From Pseudopyrenochaeta lycopersici (Eukaryota; Ascomycota; Dothideomycetes; Pleosporales; Pseudopyrenochaetaceae), in contig NHZP01000029.1 of the NCBI GenBank assembly GCA_003313425.1, forward strand, positions 434,001-498,000: a stretch of 64,000 nt of DNA, written 5' to 3'. Both the position numbers and the translations under genes were made by a program. Shown here piece after piece: positions 23,745 to 34,914 of the stretch; positions within the stretch are counted from its first letter, which is position 1, and every line of letters starts with the position of its first letter. The notes beneath the pieces are model-generated. The model saw nothing but the letters and a program-made list of their open reading frames with translations. It was not told the DNA's origin and searched no databases.

Positions 23745-24211
23745 CTCCATGTAATCACCACTCAGCGTTCTAGACCAATTATTGTTGGGGTGCATCACGT
23801 GAGCCCGTGGTGATTTCCCGTTAGCGCCGGCATGGGACGAAACATAATGAAACATCTGCAATATCGCTAGTTATTATCGCGGCCCGCACCTCCCAATTCC
23901 ACCACTCGCAACATCAACTGTGCCTCCGATGTGGACCCGTCAACTCCCCGCATTTCCATGCATGAAAAGTTTCCGAGATGGCTACCGAGCGTGCCGTTTG
24001 CTTAGTCTAGGCTCGCGGTCCTGGCGTAAATGGCACGTTTCATGGCAGATCTTGTTTATATACGCAGGAGATTCCGGCGATATCATGAGTCTCATCGTTC
24101 ACGATCTTTGGAAGATTCGTTCGTTCTTTGTCACTCTTTTGACTTGAGTTTTTGGTTCGCTGGTCGTTCGTTTCTACAGTCACTCTTTTGTATATCTGAC
24201 CTATCTGCAAT
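23745..24211. other. promoter region of the abundant secreted protein gene
   Basis: The last 120 bases before the start codon are rich in CTTT/TTC tracts with a TATATC at about 24190, a pattern often seen before highly expressed fungal genes. This is suggestive only. Confidence 0.35.
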
Positions 24212-26632
24212 ATGGTGCAGTTATCATTCGTTCTATCCCTGTTTGCGGGTGCTGCGGTTGCTCAGCTTGCCGAGAGCAACCTGAAGACCCATATCGGAAG
24301 CCTTGCGCTCTCCGCATCATTCAATCCTATCAAGGAGTCCTACTGGACTGGATTACCTCACCATCGTCGTACACCTTTCGCTGTCTCGCCCGACGGCAAG
24401 TCGGCATATCTTGCATACCTCGATGCTTCTGAGACAGGCGTCCATGTTCAGCAAGTCGACCCTTCGACCTTCGCTGCCGTAGGCACCGCTGTGACGATCA
24501 CAGGAGGAAAGGAGGCGGGCGGCCTAGTGGCCCACAATGACGGCTTCGCTCTGCTCACAAATGAGGCCATGCCCTCCGGTACTACTAATGCGCCGCCTGG
24601 CAACACTCCAGTTGCTGTTCTCTACCGTTACACTGGCGGCAAGCAGACCTTCAAGACGTGGCTCGGCGGTCCCGACAATGACTCAAATGCATCCCCGGAT
24701 ATGAATGGCGATCTCGCTTATTCTGAGGCGGCTGGCTTGTATGGTGCTTATTTCGTCGTTACTGCTTACTCTGGCTGGGCTTCAGGTCACTTCGGTGATG
24801 CCATCCAGTACGTCAATAAAGCTGGAAAGGTCGAGAAGATCGCTGGTGCCAGCTCTAGCTGGGGTTGCTCACACAACACTGGTATTGCGTTTGAGGCTGC
24901 CGACTCTGCTCCCTTCGCTAGTCTCTGCTCCGAAGATCAAGGCGCTATTTGGCTGAATACCGGGGATACTGGCATGTCTAACGCTGGTGTCAAGGTTTCC
25001 AACGAGAACGTGCAGAATGGCGCCGGTAACGAGGCTATGGGTGGCATGTCGGGATCCTACAGCAGCCTTGCGCGTTTCATCGACAGCGATTCATACATCT
25101 TCTCCTGGGTATCGCGTGGCGCGAAAGACTTATCCGTCAATGACTGGATGGGCGCCGGCTACACGAAATCCGTTAACCGCACAGTCAACCGCAATGTCGC
25201 TATCGCTACCTTCTCAGACAAGAAGACAATCGTCGGTGAAGAAGCTACTTCTGTGCTCGGTGGTGATGGAGACAAGCAGGTTAACTGGATTACTACCGGC
25301 TCTGCTGATTGCCAGAACGCTCACGTCGCAGCTTTCGATCGCACCAATGCTCTTGTTACCTGGGAAGAGATTGCCAACCCCAAATGTGAATTTATTGCCA
25401 TGGGTTGCAAGGGTGCTTTCACTGGTTCGTATTTCCAGCTCGTCAACAACGGCAAGAAGGTCGGAACTCCTGTTAAGTCCATGGACGTCTTTGTTGCCGG
25501 TGACATGGTCACCATGAGCGACGGACGCGTTTGCTGGCCATACGTTGATATGGACTGGACGCTTGATGGACCGGTCCGTAACCCCGCAAGTGTCAAGGCC
25601 ATCAGCTTTGCATGCATGGGCCTAAATGGCGGTGGTGAATCCTCTGCCCCTCCTGCTTCCTCTGCTCCTGCCGCTAGCTCCGCTGCGCCTGCTCAATCCT
25701 CTGCTGCCGCCGAACAGCCCGGCCCCGTTGAGGGAGTCGCTCAATCTACTGGCGCACCTGTCGCCGACACCAGTGCGGCGGCTGCACCCACTCCTGCCCC
25801 GGCAGCCCCTGCCGACTCCGCGCTCCCTACGTTCGAGATTGTGACCTCCGGCGCCACTATCGATCCTCCTACCACGCCTGCTCCTGCGCCCGCTCCTACC
25901 TCAACTTCCGTAGATGATGATGTGCCTGCACCCTACGAATCTGTTCCAATCCCAGCCTCTGAGTCATTCGACGCTACCGATGCTCCTGCTTTCAGCACAG
26001 ATGTTCCTGAAGGTTCCGCTGCTCCTGTGTACTCCAGCACACCTTCCTCATCTGAGGTTGAGCCAACTGCTGCGCCCGAGGTCCCTGAGGTCCCAGAGGT
26101 CCCAGCAGCTTCAACACCTTACTCGCCAAGCGAGACCGTTTCTGATAAGGTGCCATCTAATGGAGAGGCCACCCCTGAAGCTCCTGCGACTACTCCTGCC
26201 CCGGTTGAGACACCCGCTCCTCAGCCCGAAGAGGACATCCCTTGCCCCGAGGACGAACCTGAGGCAACGGGTACACCTCTTGATGCTGAACTCCCAACCG
26301 GCACCGCTCTCCCCACCGAACTTCCTCCCTACCCAACTGGAACCGGCTCTCCTGCTGTTTCCGTTCTCCCAACTGGTACTGGTCGCCCAGGTAAGGGCCG
26401 CCCAGGCCACGGAAATGGTCGACCCGGTTACGGCTGGGGTCGTCCTCGCCCCTCTGGATTCTGGCCTAGCCGTGGCGCTCCACGACCAACTGGAGCTGGA
26501 CCACGGCCTTTTGCGGGTTTCCAGCCTGAAAAATATGACTGGGGTCTAGTCAAGGGTGCAGCGAAGAGCACCCCTTGCACGCTTGAGACAAGGGTCAGGC
26601 CTACTGCCACTGGTGCCGCACTTGTGCGTTAA
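24212..26632 (+). CDS. secreted protein with beta-propeller-like N-domain and long Pro/Ala/Ser/Thr-rich tail
   Basis: One intronless frame of 806 residues. The signal peptide is clear (LSFVLSLFAGAAVAQ). Residues about 20-470 form a globular domain with repeated strand-turn patterns such as FAVSPDGKSAYLAYLD and FSWVSRG, suggestive of a propeller, with paired cysteines. From about 475 the protein is low-complexity (APASSAAPAQSS, PEVPEVPEVP, TGTALPTELP), likely O-glycosylated, then a Gly/Arg/Pro-rich part (GRPGKGRPGHG) and a short folded C-terminus. Codon use is strongly biased to C-ending or GCT/GGT codons, unlike the neighbours, which suggests high expression. I do not recognise the family; an abundant wall-associated protein is the simplest reading. 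Confidence 0.85.
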   Translation: MVQLSFVLSLFAGAAVAQLAESNLKTHIGSLALSASFNPIKESYWTGLPHHRRTPFAVSPDGKSAYLAYLDASETGVHVQQVDPSTFAAVGTAVTITGGKEAGGLVAHNDGFALLTNEAMPSGTTNAPPGNTPVAVLYRYTGGKQTFKTWLGGPDNDSNASPDMNGDLAYSEAAGLYGAYFVVTAYSGWASGHFGDAIQYVNKAGKVEKIAGASSSWGCSHNTGIAFEAADSAPFASLCSEDQGAIWLNTGDTGMSNAGVKVSNENVQNGAGNEAMGGMSGSYSSLARFIDSDSYIFSWVSRGAKDLSVNDWMGAGYTKSVNRTVNRNVAIATFSDKKTIVGEEATSVLGGDGDKQVNWITTGSADCQNAHVAAFDRTNALVTWEEIANPKCEFIAMGCKGAFTGSYFQLVNNGKKVGTPVKSMDVFVAGDMVTMSDGRVCWPYVDMDWTLDGPVRNPASVKAISFACMGLNGGGESSAPPASSAPAASSAAPAQSSAAAEQPGPVEGVAQSTGAPVADTSAAAAPTPAPAAPADSALPTFEIVTSGATIDPPTTPAPAPAPTSTSVDDDVPAPYESVPIPASESFDATDAPAFSTDVPEGSAAPVYSSTPSSSEVEPTAAPEVPEVPEVPAASTPYSPSETVSDKVPSNGEATPEAPATTPAPVETPAPQPEEDIPCPEDEPEATGTPLDAELPTGTALPTELPPYPTGTGSPAVSVLPTGTGRPGKGRPGHGNGRPGYGWGRPRPSGFWPSRGAPRPTGAGPRPFAGFQPEKYDWGLVKGAAKSTPCTLETRVRPTATGAALVR

Positions 26633-27151
26633 AATATCTATGTAACCATGGAAAGACTGGTTCGAGATAGTTTTGAGTTGAGGGGGTGTTTTTGGAGAGT
26701 TCTCTTCTATCGTACTATTTTATTCATCTTGTATGTATATACTTCATTTTCAAAAGCCTCCGGGCGGGGCAAGCAGCACATAGCAACAATGCCTACGACC
26801 TTTTACGTACAATGGAGGTTTTCGTCCTCCTGGCAACTTGGTATCCTTGCGTGACATCAGACTGGCCAATGAAAATGGTATCATCTACCATTGTCCCCTA
26901 CCATACTATCGGTAACAGATCTATATTCTCCGCGTCCAGGATTTTCTACCAATCGGCCCGCATCTTCGAAATCGGATGTCATATCTGGTATCTATAATTA
27001 ACCGGATAGCATATCAATGATCCTTGCCTTTTAGAACATTCCCTTACTATGATCCCTTACAATGATCCCTAACTTGACAGATTGACTGTTCAGTAGTCCG
27101 CTGACGACAGCAGCGATGTGAGCATACTTTGACACGTCTCGATCTCCATGG
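26633..27151. other. convergent 3' intergenic region
   Basis: Between the ends of two genes transcribed toward each other. Frames of 60-100 codons show no motif. A repeated TGATCCCTTA/TGATCCCTAA doublet at about 27050 is too short to interpret. Confidence 0.35.
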
Positions 27152-29517
27152 TCACTCTTTTTCCAGCCTCAACCTCCCCTCATCATTCCTTGCAAAGACA
27201 GCTCGAACTGTTTTCGCTTGTTTCTCCAACGCACGATGCGTAACCTTCCCATCGTCGATGTCCACCGTCGAAGCAGCTTCACTCCACTCACCACCAGCAC
27301 TATACAATACCGCCAGTACCGAAGTCTTGAACAGATAATCCTTTCTTCGATTTTCGAATATCGTGAGGATGAGGAAAAGGACAGAAAGAGTAGCTAGCGT
27401 CAACGGCATCGTCATCCACCACCACCTCACATGGACGTATGTCTCCGGGCCATACGCTATTGTAGACACATTTTCTGCATGGGGGTTGAGAGGACTCTGT
27501 AATATTGTTGTGAGCGCGGCAGCGAAGCGCTTAAATAATTCGGGCCAATCCTTGGGGCGCACTTGATGATTGAAATCGTAGACTCCCTGGTCGGTTCGGA
27601 CGGCGATGCTGTGGAACATGTGGACCAAGGACCCCCGAGATTGGTTGCCGATTGTGAATATTTGGTTAGAAATGCCAGTTGCAGTGAAAGCGTAATTTGG
27701 GTCATTGTCAAATGGGGATTTAGACGTATCCACGATGAGGGGTATTTGCTCGGTTGCTTGTGCTGATGCGCGGCCATTGTTGACCGAGAATCCTGTATAC
27801 CGCTGTGCACAAAGGCTGAGATGACACCGCGAGATCGTACCGTTAATCTCACCAGTGTTTTCTAGATTCTGAAGCAGATTTATATTGGTGCTTGACGTGA
27901 AGCAAGTCGCTTTCGTTAGGTTCATAAACGCTTTTGGGTCAGTCTCGTGATAAGCTCGTCGTTGTAATAATGACTGCTCAGCGTTGTTCCACGCATCATA
28001 CAAGCAGAATCGGAAGCTCTTAGGATCATAACTCTCCTGATCTATATCTACATCCGAAACTCCGGTCCCATAGGCGAGCAAGTGGGAGGTGTCAGTAGAG
28101 ATCGAGCCATATTCTGCTTTTCCGGGTTGTGCGAATGTAAATAGCGACAGAGTGGGGCCATCGTCGAATCGTTTTGTGCAACTCACCTGAATTTGGGCTT
28201 CAATACTTGTATTCAAAAGTTTGTGCCTGAAAAAACGGATGAATGCTGTGCGGTCCGTGAAGGTGTTTCCCTCTTGCCTTTTCATGAAAGTCTCTGCGGG
28301 TGGTGGTTCTTCGATAGACTGGTCTTCTTCGATAATGGCATCTTCCCCTGATTGAAATTCAATTTCCTGTTCCGCAGGTTGCTCTGATTTAGGAACCTCA
28401 AACAGCTCATACGTGCAATAATCAAAATCATTACTTGTGACCTGGTATGTATCGCAGTATGAGCAAACGGCGAGTGATGCGAAATCTGGCAGCCGGCAGT
28501 CTGCGGTTGGGCAGTGTCCACTCGTAATTGTATCGAATGGCTGGTCAAGGAGAGCACTAGTGATGCCCATTACTAGAGGATCGTACACTTGATATGATTA
28601 GATAGGAACATGATCTCTGATCGAGATGGGTACTCACACTTCTCCCCAGCTGAAGCCCATCCTTCACCACTAGTGTTTTGTGTTCGCAAGTCTGACCATG
28701 CATAGGCGACCCCAACTGAACCGTTATGATATGGTATCTGACTAAGCCTAGTTTTGTATTGGGTAACCTGCTGAGCGAAAGGCTCAAAAGCAAGCATGAG
28801 AATGGTGGCGATTGCTCCAACAGTACCCAGTATTGCCTTGCCCCTGATCTTCCATAGAAAATGGAACGCCCCCCATGGACCTCGACTTGCTGAGTCGAAA
28901 GACTGGAAGTGATCCAGGCGTGTCTTCCTTTCGAAGTATGCCCACTTGAGCTGGCCTAGACATTCCGCTAGAGGTACCAAAAGCGAAGATCGGGCGATTG
29001 TGGAGAAGATTGCGACGAGCGAATTTGGCTGAATCACTGATGTCCTCCATTTATATAGTGGCTTCCCGTTCATGGAAAAAAGTATAGCCACAATAAGAAC
29101 AGTCGAGATAACCCCAATCAGCGCAGCTAACACTTCCCACCACCAGAGGAATCGCCCGACTCGTCTGAAGTGGCTTACACTGGTATCCTTTTTGTTCACA
29201 CTTAGTTCAAGTTTTGATTCGCTATAACTGCTATTAGAGGTTGTTCTGTGGCACCCGCGTTCCAGGCTTTGCATATCAGGAGTTGTTGCAGCTTTGAGCT
29301 TTATGGTATTCTGAGTGGAGTCCTGAGTCGAATGCTTTCTGTTGATATAAACATGATTTCCATAGCCCAGAGGTATAGCTCCAGGGGCATAGGGATCAGG
29401 TTGTGCTAGCTCGATTGGACTCAGGTCGAGGTTGTTCATATTGATAGGTTCCATTTCAATGTGGCTGGAATCAATGTTGCTCAAGAAAGCATCAGTGGGG
29501 GAAGTTTTGTCAGACAT
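27152..29517 (-). CDS. DUF3176-family membrane protein
   Basis: Two exons on the minus strand (29517-28638 and 28587-27152; 50-nt intron) give 771 residues. The first 120 residues are polar. Then WWWEVLAALIGVISTVLIVAILFSMNGKPL and the later FDSASRGPWGAFHFLW are hallmarks of DUF3176, with three N-terminal membrane helices in all. A long extracellular domain with many cysteines (CPTADCRLPDFASLAVCSYC) follows, and a single C-terminal helix (LTLATLSVLFLILTIF) precedes a short cytosolic tail. These proteins are abundant in filamentous ascomycetes; no biochemical function is established as far as I know. The intron lies just before the extracellular domain, with donor GTGAGT and acceptor AAG. Confidence 0.9.
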
Positions 29518-30787
29518 GAATTTGAAAAGGCCCTTGCAGCTTTGAAATATCGCTGTGCAAGGACTTCTTTGGGATTTGAAAAGTAGTAGACAAGAACGAC
29601 GGACAGATTAACATACTGTGAGCGTATGCTAATGTATGAAACCAGATTTTCCAGCCTAATTCATTCAGGGAACATGAATTGAGGCACAGTTTGTACTCAA
29701 AGCATTGTGGGGAGGAATGACGGCTATGCTCTTGCCGATATGTATGACGAATGGATCTATCCGTCGTGGTTGGACTACATTTGGTTATGCACACCTGTTT
29801 GTTTCGCAGATCCAGGCTCACCCATATTACCAGCCCTTGCATAAATATACCACCAGAATAAACATTCGAGCGTATCAAATAAAGGTTGCGGTAGGCAGAA
29901 ACCGAGTCCAAGTCATCACGCATTCCAATGTACCGTTGCACAGGATCCTGTGACTCTACTTCGCCCCATCGCACTTGGCTGTGCAGAAATCTGACACTTA
30001 ACTCGCGAATGAGTAGTCAAAATGGATGTCGAGAAATAGCATTTGTGGTATTTGAGTAACCTGGGGACCATCAAGATTCATTCAACGAGGATAGCTACAG
30101 CGCACAAGAACGTTGTGCCCAGCTCAAAGTGGGGACCAGCACCGGTCAAGCAAACAACAGCAAAGCTAGCCGGAACACGAGAGAACAGAATGAATCAAGA
30201 TGTCTCAATGCACAAGCTGAGCGCTGATGTTCGCGATTGGCCTTTGAAATGGCTGAAAGGGGGTAGCACTAGAGAAAGAGCATGTTCGTCAGCAGCCGAA
30301 CAAGAAACCACGTGTCTTCGCACCAGCATATCATTCATTGACCTCCATACCATCGACGTCACCGTATAGTTACTCTCAAACTGCAACAGACCTTGCATAA
30401 TGGACTTCCACGCAATTCCTCAGAGGGCTCTTTGTGTGTTGTATGACAGCCACCAATCAGCCGCGTCAATCTCAAAAGCCCCCAAATGTGAGGAGCTTGT
30501 GAACGCCACTTTCTTGGCTTCAAACTCTCTTCATCCCGTGTCCCGCGTTTAGGCCTCGAATGAGGCATCGCGCGATGTGATCATTGGCATTGATCGACGA
30601 CTTGAGGCTTGCAGCCCGTGTCTATAGTTAAAAGTAATAGGAGACTGGACTCCCAGCATGTAATAAGACCTGCTCAGCCCAGTGATGCCACCTCGGATCC
30701 CTTCGCAAGTCCTATCGCGATTTTGGAGGACTTGTAATTGAGATTTGGCTCACAAGATTTTGGGATTCGACCTCACGTGTGATCATT
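29518..30787. other. intergenic region between divergent genes
   Basis: About 1.3 kb upstream of both the DUF3176 and CFEM genes. A minus-strand frame at 29510-29974 uses a non-ATG start and overlaps the DUF3176 start; a plus frame at 30043-30369 has no domain. No repeat or RNA gene found. Confidence 0.4.
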
Positions 30788-31938
30788 ATGAGGTTCGATA
30801 AGCGCTCGTCGCTTTGGCTGCTTGTCGCGACTGAGTTTGTAGCGGCGCAGTCGCTATCTCCATGTGCGGTATGCTAAGTCTTTTGGCCTAATGAAACAAT
30901 GACATATGCTGATAGCTATTTGAGCAAATATGCGTTGGCAAGACGAAAACGAGATGCAAACCTACAGATTACGCCTGCGCATGCTCAGACACCAAATACA
31001 TCACCAAGCTCACAAATTGCATCGAGCGATCGTGCGATGAGGGCGAGACTCACGACGCGACTTGGTATCTTTCGTCTCTGTGCAACGCCGTCGGCGCTCC
31101 ACTGCATGGCCTACAATCTTCAGACGGCAACTCGGTACCGACGTCGGAGCAACTCCAATTAGAATTGCGTAATAATCTTCGCATCGAAGAACGACAGATC
31201 GACGCGTCATTTTCGCCATTCCTACCTACTAATACAGCAACAATTCAGCCTACGCAATCAGCGAACAATGTTGCATCATCATCATCAAGTACCGCTAGTT
31301 CTGTAGCAGGCCCTGACAATAGTCGTGGAGAAGGAGGCGGAGCTGGTGGTCTCTCGACTCAAGCTAAAGTCGGGATCGGCTTGGGTGTTCCTATTGGAGT
31401 TCTTTCAATCGTGGGAGCGATACTCCTGGCATTTTGGTGTGGACGCAAGTCCAGACAGAGCAAGGTTACTGGTGTTTCAGCAAATGCACAGCAACCTGTC
31501 TTTGCTGGTTATCCTCAAATGACGGAGCAGCATGGAGGTGTGCCGCAGATGCAGCAGTCGGATGTAAAGCCTTATTTTGCTCCGCAAGATGGACCAGCTG
31601 AGCTTTCCCAGAACGCGCAGTACATTGGGCATGAGATGCCTACGAAGGGAGGCAACACGATTGAGATGCCGGCAAGTCATACGCCAGGTCCATACTCTGT
31701 GCCGGGCCAAGGACCTTCACCTCCGTCAGGGTACATCACTTCACAGGAAGGGTATGCTCAGCCCCAGCCACTGCAGCCTCAGCAGCAGTATTACCAACCT
31801 CCCCAACAACCTGTCACATCGTCACCAGTGCCTATCGGACAAATACAATATCCCGCACCAGGTCAGCAGTGGTCGCAACCGAACCCTGGGCCTGTAGAGT
31901 TACCAGAGAGAAGAATGACCTTCAACACGCACGAGTAG
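30788..31938 (+). CDS. CFEM-domain membrane protein
   Basis: Two exons (30788-30868 and 30916-31938, intron 47 nt) give 367 residues. A signal peptide (SLWLLVATEFVAAQ) leads to an eight-cysteine CFEM domain: SPCALFEQIC, RCKPTDYACAC, TNCIERSC and SLCN. The intron falls just after the first cysteine. A Ser/Thr-rich spacer, one transmembrane helix (VGIGLGVPIGVLSIVGAILLAFW) and a Pro/Gln-rich cytosolic tail follow. CFEM proteins bind haem or act as surface receptors and in pathogenicity; this single-pass form without a GPI signal suggests a sensor-like role, which is inference. The gene-free repeat island begins right after it. Confidence 0.9.
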
Positions 31939-32873
31939 CGGAACAATTCAAGAGCAACTGTAAAGACTTTGAACTCATTTTAGATCCTAATGGTAAATTT
32001 AATGCTCTCTAGCAAGCCTAGATTACACCGCACGTGATTGCGCGTGGTCACAGTCGCTTCTGCGCTGTCGACATAGGTAGCCACCAAGTTGCGCCATTGT
32101 GTTTCGTGTTGCCAACAACAGGCTCAGTGCCACCTTATTCATCCGTGGGCGCAGAGATAGGGATGCAAATCTATGTTAGGAAAGGTTGAATCACTGAGCA
32201 CGGCGAATTGAATCCCTGTGCTTTACAAGCAAGAGCTAGAGAGAATGGGAAATTTGATGCTATCAAATACGCTCTGAGACCAAGCGATATGAAATGGGAT
32301 GATTCCAACCTTTTCGGTTTGCCAGAACATGGGGTCGCTGGTGCATAATCTTCGAGCAACTCTTGAAAGAGGATCAACTTTGTTTAAGATAGGAATATTC
32401 CCGGTCGACGTCGATTTCGATTTCCATATCCTGCCCGATATCGTCAGAATACTTCCTTCGATATAGACCATCTCCGAATATACAAGATCGCTTGCATCTT
32501 GACTGGATGCGTTGCGCATGTCATTTGCTAGTTTTTTTTATCGAAAATCAAAGATCTTACCGCCCAGTCGTTGGAGGCACGGTTACAGATAATCCGACCA
32601 CACGAGAACACAGAAGTTGACAACCCAACGGATTCTGCTTTCCATTTTACATGCACCTAAGGTGACCGCATCATGCTGTGATCTCAGCTGGCCAAGCAGT
32701 TTCATATTGGCCCAGGTCCGTTTGTAAAGTCATCTAGCGGTGAATATGCATATTGGCTGGGTAGTTTCTCCATTGAGTCTGCACCCTAAGCCACGGCATA
32801 TTATTGTGAAATTACGGCATATTTTTATTGTAGGATCAACTTTTTTATTGCTATTCAGCTTTCGGGTGGTTGT

Positions 32874-33194
32874 AGTTAACCCCACCACTTCAAACACTTG
32901 GCCGACCATTAAAAGGCTCAGCCCACCAATGCGTTGCTAACCCCACCACCCAAAACCCACCTTCTCTATAATGTTCCATACCTCTATCAGATATATCACT
33001 ACTGGTGTCACTCATACTTTTCATAGGTTCGCGAGAATAGGCAAAGAGAAGTTGTAGCTTACTTGGAAGTTAATACAGATAAACACAACAACTAAGAAGT
33101 AAATAACTTAGTTAAATGGTAACACTACCAACACACTTTGACCACTGCAGATCTTTTTCTGGTAGGCTAAGCGTTTAGAGTGGTGGGGTTAACT
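32874..33194. repeat. 16-nt perfect inverted repeat with minisatellite-like arms
   Basis: Arm agttaaccccaccact at 32874-32889 is the exact reverse complement of 33179-33194, about 290 bases away. A partial third copy (taaccccaccac) lies near 32938. The arms contain the same core as the nearby 20-nt repeat, so both may descend from one sequence. There is no transposase ORF between them. Confidence 0.75.
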
Positions 33195-33445
33195 GTATCA
33201 ACAACTTTTCGCGTGGTGGGATTGTCTCCTGCGTGGTAGAGTTACCTACAGTGTGGTCAACCGAGGTCAAACCATGGTCGGGTTACCTCCACTGAATACA
33301 CAACCGAACCCTACTACTTGATTAATGACCAAAGTACTTAATTGCGAAATCTCATACCTGCGCTAGAGAAAATGTGAGAATTGGTCGGCGAAAACAGAGA
33401 AATCATAAGGCTGCTACCATACAGACACATCAATATACTCCAGAT

Positions 33446-33820
33446 TTTACTTGGTGGGGTTACCTTTTACTTGGTGGGGTTACGTTTTACTTAGTGGAGC
33501 TACCTTTTGTTTAGCAGGGTTGCCCTTTTTAGGAGAATATTTTTTCATCTGTTGGATTTGCCTATTTTTTAGAAGAAGTACCTCTTTTGGCACAGTTATC
33601 TTTTACTTGGTGGAATTACCTTTTTGGTAGATTTCGCTTTAACTTGGAGGGTTTACCTTTGACTTGGAGGGTTTACCTTTAACTTGGAGGGTTTACCTTT
33701 GACTTGGAGGGTTTACCTTTGACTTGGAGGGTTTACCTTTGACTTGGTGGGTTTGCCTTTGACTTGGTGGAGTTATCTGTTGTTTGGTGGGGTTAGCTTT
33801 TGCTTAGTAGGATTTACTGA
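33446..33820 (+). repeat. 20-nt-period minisatellite
   Basis: The unit is gacttggagggtttaccttt or acttggtggggttaccttt-like. Nine consecutive units in exact 20-nt register run from 33641 to 33820; more diverged units extend left to about 33446. Similar units (gcgtggtgggattgtctcct, gcgtggtagagttacctaca) occur at about 33214-33300. The unit length is not a multiple of three and no long frame crosses it. Confidence 0.9.
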
Positions 33821-34914
33821 CTCTTTGAACCACCGAGCTCAAAGCAAAGTCAGATTACTTTCTACCACGTAAATGTATTTCCACCAACTAAACAGCCTGC
33901 TCTACCTTTGTTACTACCACCTAAATTTCTAGTGCATAAACCGTATAATAGAGGATGGAATCAAACATGTATCTATAGTGAGCACAGCTCACAATCATAA
34001 GCACGCTCTGGGTCGACGGCAAGCACGATCAATTACTCTGGATCAATATGATGCTATCATGGTTGTACACGCTGATCGCGATTCATGCATATCCCCTTCA
34101 ACACAGATATTTTAGTCCGATTAAAACAAAATCTAAAAAAAAAAACTCTTGCGAATGCGTGAAGGACTCTACAAAACTAGCGGAGAACCTACCTTTGTAG
34201 CTCCATGCAACGAGGGGCGCGCAAGTTTGTTGACAAATTTGTTTAAATGGCTTTCATGGACCCAGGACCTCGCACTGCGCAATCACGATGACGATGAGAG
34301 TCGGACTCACGTGGAAAGACCGCATCAAGAAGGCGAAACACTGCAAAGGGCAAAAGGTGAATAGCTGAGACTGGGGGTATATTCCACAAATCGTTTGCCG
34401 AAAACTCAATATATATGCTAGACATCACAAATTCAAGAAGAAGTGCAACGTCATATACGTTTACAATACTCTGTTTGAGGAATAAAAGAACCAGAAAAAG
34501 GGGCGTCTTCCATGTATACCTATGCAATAGCGACAAACCCGCTAATAACCCCAGGCGGGGGAGCTGTGTGCCTCAGCGTCTCCAGGACAAGTCAATGCAA
34601 AGAGCTATTCCCGATCCCAAAAAGCGCCTTTGCTATGCAAAATATACCCCTCTACCGATGCTGTGCTTGTGCTAGGACGAGAGAAAGGAAAAGCATGAAG
34701 AACAAATTGACAAACAGACAACGCCCTCTTGTGACAACCCTGACAGGCCCTGCATCGTGATGGAGGGTCTTATCGATAATATTAATGGAACAAAAGGAAA
34801 GTGTGAGAAGGGGCGCAGGGGAGAAGGTGATTATACACCCGTCCATCCTCTTCGTCGGCGGACTTGTGTAAGATAGCCACTCTCACTCGCAGTGTCTTCG
34901 AACGATGCAGACTT

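Larger units (their letters stand above)
31939..34914. other. 3 kb gene-free AT-rich island with minisatellite
   Basis: No supported gene lies between the CFEM and septation-kinase genes. Frames here (such as 32171-32519 minus, 32740-32940 plus, 34149-34760) are short and unbiased. The centre carries TGGTGGGGTTA-type repeats in both orientations. The right 500 bases hold the 3' side of the kinase gene. Confidence 0.5.

Noticed and set aside
24705..26549. Long shadow ORFs inside the secreted-protein gene
   Set aside because: They arise from its strong codon bias and low-complexity repeats; they lack starts and domains.
29510..29974. 154-codon minus-strand ORF upstream of the DUF3176 gene
   Set aside because: It overlaps the real start, uses a non-ATG start and has no recognisable feature.
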